A DNA stretch of 64,000 nt. Origin: Omphalotus guepiniiformis. Its lineage: Eukaryota > Basidiomycota > Agaricomycetes > Agaricales > Omphalotaceae. The translations under genes and the position numbers were made by a program. The notes under the pieces were generated by a model. That model had not been told where the DNA came from. It did no database searches and saw only the letters and a list, made by a program, of their open reading frames with translations. This document shows, one piece after another, positions 42,053 to 51,734 of the stretch. The DNA is taken from NCBI GenBank assembly GCA_028554645.1, contig JAQOOI010000075.1:124001-188000 (forward strand), written 5' to 3'. Each line of letters starts with the position of its first letter. The stretch's first letter is position 1.

Positions 42053-43546
42053 ATGGCTCCGAAAAATAAACAACCTAGCTCAAGCTCTTCTAAAGTGAAG
42101 GACGACAAGGTAGTCACTGAGCTAGGTCGCCGTCGAGGTTCACACTGACTGATTTAGAACATGCGATAGACTTTTGGAATGAAAAATGTTCGTTCATTGC
42201 CCTAACTATCCCTTCTTCTCGAGATATGATAACTAAGAATGGACAATGTGGACTTTGCTTTTTGACTAGAAAAACAAATCAGCCAAGGTACAGAGAGAAG
42301 TCCAGCGTATTCAAGCTCAATCTGCTACTGCTGGGAAATCAAGAGCAGCGCTTGAAAAAGAAAAGGAGAAGCAATTACGCGAGAAGGAAAAGGCTGATGA
42401 GGAGAAACGTAAAAAGGAGGACGCTGCGTTACTTCAACCTGTTATCACGCAGAAGGTGCCGTTTGGTGTAGATCCCAAGACGGTATTATGTGCATACTTC
42501 AAAGCAGGTCAATGCGGGAAAGGATCGAAATGCAAGTTCAGTCATGATGTTGATGTGGGTAGGAAGGTGGAGAAGAAGAACTTGTATGAGGATAGTAGAG
42601 AGGAAAAGTTGGCTGGTAATGTTGCGTTTGAGTTTTGGTTTTCGTTCTTTTTTGATTGACGTTGATGATAGATACTATGGACACTTGGGATGACGAGAAG
42701 CTTCAGAAGGTTGTCCTATCCAAGGCTGGAAACCCTCGGACAACGACCGATGTTAGTATTCTTTCCTATTTTCTTTTGTCTGGGAGGCCTGCAGTCTCAA
42801 ACAATTTGAATTCCTAAGATCGTTTGCAAATTCTTCATCGAAGCCATTGAGACACAAAAGTACGTTCCGGTTCACCTCGATCGGTGTCTCCTAGCTCACG
42901 ACCTACGCCGCACGCAGGTTCGGTTGGTTCTGGGAGTGTCCAAACGGCCAGAACTGCCAATATCGGCACGCTCTTCCGCCAGGTTTCGTGCTCAAGTCAC
43001 AAAAGAAGGCTGCTGAAGATGCCGCGAAAGCCAATGTTATCAGCTTGGAAGAGTTTTTAGAGGTTGAGGTAAGCTCAGTTCTAACGTTTGCTTCTAATTG
43101 ACCAAGCTAACCATGGGATGGGCGCGCGCGACAGCGACACAAACTCGGGACAAATCTCACACCTGTCACACCAGAGACGTTTGCAAAGTGGAAGAAAACT
43201 CGTTTGGATAAGAAAGAAGCTGAAGAAGATGCTGTACGCAAGGCAAAGGAGACTCAACATGCAGCGGGAAAGAATACTGGTATGAGTGGAAGAGATTTGG
43301 TTCGTATTTGTTTTACTCTCATCTCGGGGTATTTCTATCGACGCTCACCGTTTTCTTACTTAGTTCCAATACAACCCCGAATGGTTCGAGGACGAAGATG
43401 ACGATGCCGATTCAGAAGATTGGGATTTAGAGAAGTACAGGCGGGAAAAGGAAGAGGAGGATTTGGCTGCTGAACAGCGGCGTATTGCTGGCCTTGCACT
43501 TGCGGATGGCTATGATGCTGAAGGAAGCGGAGGCGGAAGGTCTTGA
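42053..43546 (+). CDS. TMA46: TMA46 / ZC3H15-like CCCH zinc-finger protein (346 aa)
   Basis: Eight exons in phase: 42053-42109, 42170-42187, 42270-42615, 42672-42751, 42819-42859, 42918-43068, 43135-43299, 43364-43546. This is the DRG-family regulatory protein (Tma46 in yeast, DFRP1/ZC3H15 in animals), a ribosome-associated cytosolic partner that stabilises the GTPase Rbg1/DRG1. First CCCH finger: C-x7-C-x5-C-x3-H in [20 protein letters not shown]. The second spans exons 5-6 ([18 protein letters not shown]). The DFRP region follows ([35 protein letters not shown]) and the protein ends acidic. A Lys/Glu-rich coiled coil precedes the fingers. Exon 2 is only 18 bp. Intact; length is normal for the family. 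Confidence 0.93.
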
Positions 43547-43715
43547 ATACGCCTCGTTCCTCCGGCTAGCTAGCATCACTACACACCACATCGTACGATT
43601 TTAAGTATGTCAAAAGGACAAGTTCTGAAGCCGTTTAGTCAATGTATTTTACACATAAATTGCATTCAAAAATACAACACGGTATACCAGAGAAGGGGCG
43701 TGTAATAAGACTAGA

Positions 43716-45047
43716 CTAGTCGTCTTCATCGCTGCCATAGTCACCTAGACCAAGACCAGCTTGAGAGGTTTTTGGGGCTGCCCTAGTCTGAGTAACGAGA
43801 TTGCCACCATTCCTTTTTCGAAGTTCAGCGAAATACTTCAGACTGTCAATCGTGTCTGAGCTGAGTAAACCTATCGGTTTTGAAGGTTGCTCCTGCTGTT
43901 GTGGTGGCGGTGACATATCGTCCTCATCCAACCTCCGTCGTTTAGCGCCACGCTCTTCCGTTGCTTCCTCTTCGTCTTCTTGATCATCCTGGATCAGGTT
44001 CCCATCTTCGTCCAACACATCACCATCCTCCAAAGCCCTGATACTCCGCATGGCATCCACCACGCGAGGATCTATCTTGTCCCGTATAGCAGCCTGACCC
44101 ATGTCTTCTAAACGTCTCTTTTCATTCACTTTAGACACCGGATTAGGGTCCTCGGTGGCCCATCGAACGTTTAGAATTTCGTCGTTGTCTAGAGATTGAC
44201 ATGCCATGGCTTCCTTTGCGAACTGAGCGTGGAGTTCGGATTTGTATGTCACGAATGCAACGCTGCGATATTGCAAGACTTTAACTGCCCAGCCCGTCTC
44301 CGAGTCATCTGAAAGGGGGAAAAGTGTATCAGAACAGTGTAATTACCAGACCCAAATGAACGTGAACAACATACCTCGCTCAATCTCACCCCATTCCTTG
44401 AAATGCCTCCTCACAACTTCCTCCGTCTCCAAACCAGTCCCGGTCTCTTTAATCCTGCCAACATACAATGTTCTATTCTGTCTGTTGAAGCTACCAACAC
44501 CACCCATATCATCACGATAGTCGGCGAACTTGTCGCGCGCGAAGCAATCTTTGGAGCTATCCGGTAGAGCAGTCGACGGGTCTGGTAAGGTGTGTAGATA
44601 CTCGCATTCCCACCCGTACGGACAGCACCCTCGAGCGAAGAATAAACAACAATATTTCATCCCCGTAGTATTGGCGCGTGTCAATCCCGCATCGGTCTTG
44701 ATATTACAACGCGTTTGGGATTTGACTTTACTAAACAACAAACATTCAACATTCACTTCAGCATATATCACAACGCAATAACTCTCATTGAGACTCACTT
44801 TGAATAACTATCTTCTCTATCCCCACCAGCCCATTTATTATACCAGATATCTGAACAAATAACGAGATTGAGTCAGTGAATCCAAGTGCAAATGAAAACT
44901 AGACGAACTGTATTCTTTTCCTGTTTGAGGAGCTTCCTTCCTTTCAACGTCACCGGGTTTGACTTGTTTTCTTGCCGGTTTTAGCTTTTTGGCTTTCTTG
45001 ACTGGGACTGGAGGAGCGACAACGGTCTCTGTCCCGTTCGACGACAT
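43716..45047 (-). CDS. CWC2: pre-mRNA-splicing factor CWC2 (371 aa)
   Basis: Minus-strand exons 45047-44909, 44850-44799, 44730-44375 and 44284-43716 join in phase. CWC2 is a component of the Prp19 (NTC-related) complex that links the catalytic snRNA core to the spliceosome in the nucleus. Evidence: NIWYNKWAGGDRED, the Torus-type CCCH finger (CLFFARGCCPYGWECEYLH), then an RRM from NRTLYVGRIK (RNP2) to RSVAFVTYKSELHAQFAKEA (RNP1) and NVRWATEDPNP. The tail is acidic/Arg-Lys-rich and ends GLGDYGSDEDD. For the last intron two acceptors 24 nt apart both keep frame (exon starting 44308 or 44284). I chose 44284 because EIERVKVLQYRSVAF matches the family better. Convergent with TMA46. Confidence 0.93.
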
Positions 45048-45444
45048 TGCTCAGAAGCAAGGATAATTACGATTACGTAAGCGCGTTATTACAATTTCGA
45101 TCTCCGAATCGCAGGTTTTGAGGCGGAGTTTGGATATATATACGGTTAACCCACTACCAACAGCCTCGATTCGAACGTTCTGAATGCATTCTTTCATTTA
45201 CTGTCCATTGCTCATGAAGGGTGAAGGGTTTCACAGATGAACAGATCTTGCGTTGGTTCCTCTAGGTTTTTGATTCTACATGTCTATGGAAACACAAGTT
45301 ACGAAGCAGGTGATCATGAGAGGACTACTCCTTCGAACTTGCTACTTCATACTAATAGAGCTGCCCGCCAGAGATGGAATGCTTTCAAGGGACTATCACG
45401 CCAAGCCAAAACTCAGTTGGAATCGAAGTGAATCGCGCTCGCTG
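45048..45444. other. upstream region of CWC2, no supported gene
   Basis: Includes a TATATATACGG motif (45134-45144) and short plus-strand frames. No domain or splice model could be supported. Confidence 0.4.
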
Positions 45445-45960
45445 CTAAGTTGCGGCGTCATTCAATGGCAAGACGCATGTAGGCTTTCTCAATGCGAGAA
45501 TACTCTCGATACCCGTGCCATTGTGTCTAGTGTCCTGAATACTTAGGTCGATGAAGTATCTCAACGGCTCGTCATCGTTATACCAGATGACCTTATCCCC
45601 ATCCCAAGGATCCGTGAAGCGGGGCGGACGACAAAGATCTCTGGGATGGGAGGGGCTTGGTCGGGGGAAATGATTTCTAGGGCCCCTCCTCATCGAAGAC
45701 TTGATCTTTTTGCTGTTCGTCGTGCGCGCTGGAAACAAGACCTTTGATTCGCAAAGTCTTCTACTCTCGTCGATGAGTGTTTGTGGGGAAATAGGAATGT
45801 GTGCGATGTGGTCATTTGATGCTGACGTTGTACGCCCCTTGCTGCTGTTGTCTGGATTGATAGGCAAAGGTGGAGGGTTTGGACCGGTGGTGGTGTGTCG
45901 AGCTACGCGTTTTTGAAGTTTCTTCAGGAAATTGCATGTCGGAATTGATTCGTCCTTCAA
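45445..45960 (-). CDS. hypothetical protein exon, basic, 5' end not found
   Basis: A minus-strand open frame of about 171 codons to a stop at 45445. It begins with a TTG rather than ATG; in-frame sequence goes back only to a TGA a few codons upstream, so a 5' exon is probably missing. Content: CNFLKKLQKRVARH, Pro-rich GPNPPPLPINPDNS, basic MRRGPRNHFPRPSPSHPRD, then a better-formed C-terminus (FTDPWDGDKVIWYNDDEPLR, YFIDLSIQDTRHNGTGIES). No family recognised. The unbroken frame and non-random C-terminus argue that it is real. Confidence 0.4.
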   Translation of the reverse strand: MKDESIPTCNFLKKLQKRVARHTTTGPNPPPLPINPDNSSKGRTTSASNDHIAHIPISPQTLIDESRRLCESKVLFPARTTNSKKIKSSMRRGPRNHFPRPSPSHPRDLCRPPRFTDPWDGDKVIWYNDDEPLRYFIDLSIQDTRHNGTGIESILALRKPTCVLPLNDAAT

Positions 45961-46559
45961 TCTCCTTCTTTTTCAAACGCCTTTAAAGGTTTTTACACAG
46001 TGAACAAAGGCCACCCCAAGCAGCGACTGTGGTCTTATTGACATTTCTACACAATATATGCAACAATACGAGGCGCTTTGACCGTGTAAAGTGATTTGGG
46101 AGCGCTTCTCATCATACAAAGCGCTGGATATATGCAAGAGAGTAATGCGGCGATGATGGAAGGTGGAACCATAGGCCGTCATTAGTTCTGCTACCGTCAT
46201 CCACTACCCTGACGCTCAAGCGCTCAAGCTTTCAGGACTTGAAGGAGACCTAAATCATGGCAGCAGTACGGTAGTCTTTACGGGAGGATATAGTGCGTGC
46301 GTGTCTACAACCCGTTTTAATGTCAATGGTTAACGTTAGTCCTGCTCCTCCAGCGCTACGTTAAACTACTTCGAGGATATCGATCAATTACACCTTATGA
46401 TATGAAGCGCGCTGTCGCGAAAAGTTGCAGAAAAATTCAACTTGTTATTCATGCGTAGCGAGCGAAATTGAAGACTGTGATCTTCTGTAAGTGAATCAAT
46501 GCCGGGAAACTAGTTCCATGAAGAATTCTAACTAGCATGATTCATCTACAGTAGACTAC

Positions 46560-47350
46560 CTACAGGAACGTGGAATGGAAGACATGGATCTCCTTGGACA
46601 CGACCTAGCGACGATATTGTTTCGATGCAGATTCATATCGCTGGTCACAGTATGACCATCATATGGGGTCGGCACAATTATATTCAATCGTCCCAGGACT
46701 TTGAATGAAAGAAGACTGAAAATGGACTCATGACATTCTTGATACAGGAGGATGAAACTGTTACCCATTGGGAAGCGCTCGATATACACCGGTAAGGCAA
46801 CCACTGATAGATGTCTGGCGTTGAACGAGATTGTCATGCGGTCTCTGGTGCACTTGTGCTTCCCCGGTAGTCGTTAAAGACTTCATCATGATCTCTTTCT
46901 TGATAGACCACGCCGAATAACTTTTCTTGACCACATCTGATCGTGATGTCCTCTGGTGGTGATAGTATGAATGAATCTCTGTGTTGCTGGTGACAGGCTT
47001 GATCCCCTCATTCAGCGATGATGATAAAGTCAAATTTATGTTGCTATCAAAGTCGAGCTGACTTCCAGTGTATGCGAAAGCTACAAGCAAGCTGGTATTT
47101 CATGGACTTGTGGTTCGCGACCGATGGTATTGCCTGGGGCACTACGATTCAGCGGCGTCTCCAAGAAGTACTTACAGATGCCAATATGGAGGACTTACAA
47201 CCTCAGCATCTTGATAGCAAGGTGTGTCTTTGCGAACTTCCTGGCGACGAATGCAAATGAGCAAAGCGTAAACTCATCGAACTTTCATCAGTACTGTTGC
47301 GCAAGCATGACCTGAACCCGCGGATGCGGAATCAGGTGTTGGATTGGTAA
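46560..47350 (+). pseudogene. scattered exon-like fragments of an unrecognised gene
   Basis: Protein-like blocks occur on the plus strand with splice signals between them. One is MEDMDLLGHDLATILFRC at about 46576. A second, FLIQEDETVTHWEALDIHR, ends at a GTAAGG near 46792. A third, RRLQEVLTDANMEDLQPQHL then DSK, ends at a GTGTGT near 47221. The last, RKLIELSSVLLRKHDLNPRM then RNQVLDW, is followed by TAA near 47348. The last two join at phase 0. I could not connect the upstream blocks without very short introns, so this may be a real multi-exon gene or a decaying one. Confidence 0.3.
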
Positions 47351-49400
47351 GTTGCTAGGCGTGTCGATTGGTAATTGCTGACAAGAAATCTCAGACTCGA
47401 GCCTCGGAGTGACTTGAAATAGTCATTACTCCGAAATAAAGGATAGTGACATGCAGCTATAATTAATTCCTGCATAAGTATTGACGCGGACGTCCGACTC
47501 TGTCCGGGTCGTTGTGTATATTTCTGAGTAAGACATAACTAAGACACCAAGCTTACTGGATGTGCCCTTGGTACCTACGAACGAACGGAGTCACGGCGTA
47601 GAAATATCATCAGCAAAGTGGATTCACATGATACTTGCTTCAGTCTCGATGTTTGAGCCAGGATCCGAGCAGTACTAGTAAACACTTAGATCCGAGTAGG
47701 TTCAGATGAATTTCTGAGAGTGATTACTGATTACTGTAATAGAAGCTCGGCCATCCGAAGTGGTACGTTACTTACAGCGTCAAAGTTTGTAGAGTCTGAC
47801 CAATACTACCAAAAGTTATCTCGACGACGATCTTTCAAGTTGAAGGCAATGCTACTGAAGTAACTGAGCCTATGTAACACGCCACAGTATAGGCTACAGT
47901 TCCCCGCTCGACGTCGATCTTAACCAATCGGAGATGGGCCTGCTGGCAGTCAGCAAATGATCATGAAACTCAGTGCCGCGGGTCAAAGCGTGTGATACGG
48001 GAATCGTATCTCCGGGTACTCTGACGTTTCAAGTCGAACGGAGCTGTAAGTATCGATCCTGATTTAACTAATTTAAGTCTGATTCTCTTTGGGCCTTATA
48101 GGGACACTATATTTGGATTTCACGGATACTTACCTATCTTTTGGATCCTAGAAAGTATGAGATGAAAACTGACACTGTGATTGAGTGTCGAAACATTCAA
48201 TGATACTTATACAAGGGCCCCTGCCGCATAATGATTATAAGTATCGGACCTCAAATTGCTAAACGAGCGTATACGTAGATCTCACCCAGTGCCTGAACAC
48301 TCCGACTCCGAGGCGAACTTTGACACGACGTTCACAATGTACATACGCTCCCAGGCTTCCGAGGAAATGATTGCTCGCCGCAAGAATTGCGACTTCATCA
48401 GATGAACCTTGATTCGTCGTCCCGAAGAAGCCTAATTCAAGGCAGTTCAGCATATATATTATTTTGTTCGACTATCCAGTGCACCTATCGAATGGGTTAA
48501 CCTGATAGCTGATATCAATGACACTTCTATTGAATGATCCACGATTAGGATGATGAGGTTTGTATACCTCACATGAGCAGCGGCTAGATATCTCGCACAG
48601 CACGAACCCAAACGGCCGAACCTGAGCTGCCCTCAATCTCAATCTAGAGATTCCCCATTCCGTTCCGTCGTTCGTTGAATTATAGTAATCTCAGACCTAA
48701 TTCCCTTGAAGCGCTCAGTGGCGTCTAAACGTGATACACGCAGCATCGCCCCCTCCACTGGACCCCCGTCACAAGTGAGTTAGCATAGAGCCTGTCGTGA
48801 ATGTGAACTGAGGTATCTCGTCTGAGTTCCGGTGTTGTTGTGAGGGGCTCCGCAGCAAATCTACTACGTGTTTCCCATTTGACCCTCCCAATCTGTTGAA
48901 TGGAAAGATTTGTAACTTTCGAGTAGATCGAACTGCGGGACGAGAAGGCTGTTTCTCATCAAATTAGATCTGGACATCTGTGTATACATAGTACATACAT
49001 ACATAGGAATTATGATCGTTGTTGAAGTTGCGATCAGATTCGAGATGCTGTATTGTATCCGGTATACTGGCATACTGTATCTCACTGAAGTTGAGTTGAG
49101 CTTGTCGAGCAATCCAAAACATCATGATGTTTTGTTCTTCAACGGATCACAGAAGGACTCGGAGTTTTAGCTGAGTGGCATGGGTCATGAATATAGGTTG
49201 ATTTTGATTCCCGCCGAGACCGAGAACACGGAGAAGAGTGAGAGGTGGAAGGACGGATTAAACATCTAGTCTCATTAGCCGGAGCGGTGGGCAAAAAGGA
49301 AGCCCGGCCGGGCCTGTACTGAGCTAATATGTGAATCTGTCCGCAAGTCAACGAGGGGCCCAAGAATCCAATGTTCAACCTGCTCACCGGCATACCCTCA
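47351..49400. other. gene-poor region, nothing supported
   Basis: About 2 kb with only short frames on both strands. I saw no transposon termini, tRNA or repeat here. Confidence 0.45.
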
Positions 49401-49401
49401 G

Positions 49402-49545
49402 AATGGTGACAGCGTCAACTTAGTACCACTCGAGATCAACGTCGACGCGATCGTCAACGCCAATGAATGTACATCGATCAAAACTCAGGCTTCCCCCATT
49501 ACTAGATCATCTCATCACCTGCGATTCTCGTCGAATGATGAATGA
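49402..49545 (+). pseudogene. macrodomain-like N-terminal fragment
   Basis: The plus-strand frame at 49402-49464 reads NGDSVNLVPLEINVDAIVNA then NE. This matches the opening of macrodomains (G-D-I-T..L..VDAIVNAAN), the ADP-ribose-binding strand and loop. The Gly-rich GGGGVDGAIH segment that should follow is absent and the frame ends near 49545. No start codon or upstream exon was found. Probably a scrap of a lost gene, or a chance match. Confidence 0.3.
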
Positions 49546-49904
49546 ACGAAATGCCAAAAAAAAAACACCGCGGCGTAGACTCGGTTCGCCTTTTAGGGGT
49601 TTGAGAAGGATTTACGCGTTCAGTGCTCAGTTGCATCTATCGTCCCTTTCATGATCAGATCTTTTCGGACATAGTCTGTCCAACGGAGCAGCGGTAAAGA
49701 ATGATTATCGTATATGAGCCTGAGATCCGGAAGACCGGGTCCCTATAGAAGTCTCCGTCGTCTCGATCCGTTCTCATATCGGTGTATGTCTCCTTTTATC
49801 CTTTTGTCCCCGAGTGTGCGAGAAATCAACACAGTGAGTTCTGACCATGTTGCCTGGTACTCAAAGGAGAATGCATGAGAGAGTACTTACGTGCGGGAGT
49901 GTTG

Positions 49905-51457
49905 CTAGGTAGACGACTCTTGAGACTTGAGCCAGCCTCCGAGGCCGGGTTCTAGTGTGCAAGCGCCCGGATTGTTGTCGTGTACGGTGTAAGTACTTGA
50001 ACGGCTTCCCGGAGGAATCAGTGGCAACCCGTGCTTTGGATCATTGATTCGTTCAACGTATGGATGGATTGTGCGGCGTAACTGATTAAACTGTAAAGTT
50101 AGACCGGTTATGGCCATGTTCAATCTTGAATCGAGTTCCTTTTGCAGTTGTGGCTGCTAGTTACAAGTTACACTTAGAAACTGGTTGTGTGATTACAGTT
50201 ACTTACTTACTTTCGAGCCAAAGTTGTCGTCGCTGGAGATTTTGACCATAAGGGTCACTGTAGGTATACGTGGATCATTGCCTGATCGCGCTGCAGTCAC
50301 GGTGAGCTCAATCTCCAATAGTGATGATTAATATCCCAATTTTCATGAGTGATTTTGATCTGGGGGGTTGCTTTTGAATTGATTAAGTGTACACACCTTG
50401 GCATCCCTACTTACATATGTATTCTTTCCTTACGGACCATCACCTGAGACCAAGGCCGCACCCGATGGACCGCAGCCACGGTGTCGTGCAGGTATGGGGT
50501 CCGAGTGATTCTCATACATACACGAATCACGATAGATTCGAAACGGGCTTCAAAAGATGCAGCGTCCCTAGTTGTAATTTAGTACTCGGATCCGTCGAAA
50601 CGTTAAACGAACAGTACCTACACCAAATCCATTTTCTTGCACACCTTCGATGCGGTGTAATACTGCGTCATAAACCCTTGGCGCAGCACAATTCGAATGT
50701 GTGCGGGGAAGAGTTATAGCTATAGTGAATTAATTCAGTACGAGGTCCATTGAAATGCATAGAAACACAGCCTTTTAGAAAGATGGGGCTGTGTTACTGC
50801 ACCCCCGAGACCGCCGGGGGGTTAGCTCGATATTTGAGTATTTGAGTTGGATGTGGGTGAAGGGGAATGAAAATCGGGACAATTGAGGTAGCGGAATGTG
50901 GGAAGTTTCTAGGAAGACTTTGTCCTATGTACCGGACAGCTTAGGACGCGGTATGAAGCAAGAAACGGATGTACTGGCACTTCTGGAGCGTAAGTCCGGA
51001 TTTACCAGGTACCTCCGGATTTATGAGTGCCCACAGGTGCCTGCAGTACCTGGGGGCCTGGTGAATCATGATGGAGACACTCAGAAATTGGATGGCCATG
51101 AGTGATGTGCATGATGGGTGCCTTGCGTTCTGTTTGAGGTAGGCATGTAGTCGTTTGGTGAGATCGTTCGGAATCTCAATAGAGATAAGCCAAGTGCACA
51201 CCTAGGAACAAGATTTAGAGAAAAGTCAGTTGTGAATTTCGAATGAAAACTTGACCGATTCCGATATTCCGAGTCCGATGAAAGGGGCCAAGGTCACAAG
51301 TGCGAGTGTAATTGAAGACCTTGCAGGGTCTATTCAAATATTGCCTCTATAATTACTGAGCGCTGCTAGATCGAACGAACTTTTTCAAACATTTCTCTTG
51401 TCGTTTCTCCCATGTCTGATCGATATCGGTAGGAGGTAGGATCCGACGGTAGGCCAT
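49905..51457 (-). CDS. hypothetical multi-exon gene of small exons (partly resolved)
   Basis: Five minus-strand exons look genuine. Exon 1 (51457-51381) starts MAYRRILPPTDIDQTWEKRQ. Exon 2 (51319-51256) adds SSITLALVTLAPFIGLGISE, probably membrane-embedded. Exon 3 (51201-51050) reads VCTWLISIEIPNDLTKRLHA to IMIHQAP. Separated by about 700 bp, exon 4 (50312-50211) gives IELTVTAARSGNDPRIPTVT, VTLMVKISSDDNFGSK. The last exon (50156-49905) gives QPQLQKELDSRLNMAITGLT..RRTIHPYVERINDPKHG to a TAG stop. Junctions 1-2, 2-3 and 4-5 keep phase. The link between exons 3 and 4 is unresolved, so there may be missing exons or two genes. No family recognised. Confidence 0.45.
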
Positions 51458-51734
51458 TTAGGAAGTTTCGCTGCGTGAGATACGGAGGAAAAAACATGTT
51501 TTTCTTTTGGCTAAACTATTTTGAGGAGAAAGAGTTAGCTTGTCAGACATATATCCAAAGTTCGCTGATGGGATGATGAGAGTCCGTGTTTCAGAAGAGG
51601 TGGTAACGGAGATGGATGATGGGGGACGGTGAACGGGCCGGAAGTTGCCGAGATGGACGGGGAGATATAAAACATCAACAAACAAGAACAGCCTTCCTGT
51701 ACTGCCTCCTTCGTCGCCCCTCGCAAAGGAAGAA

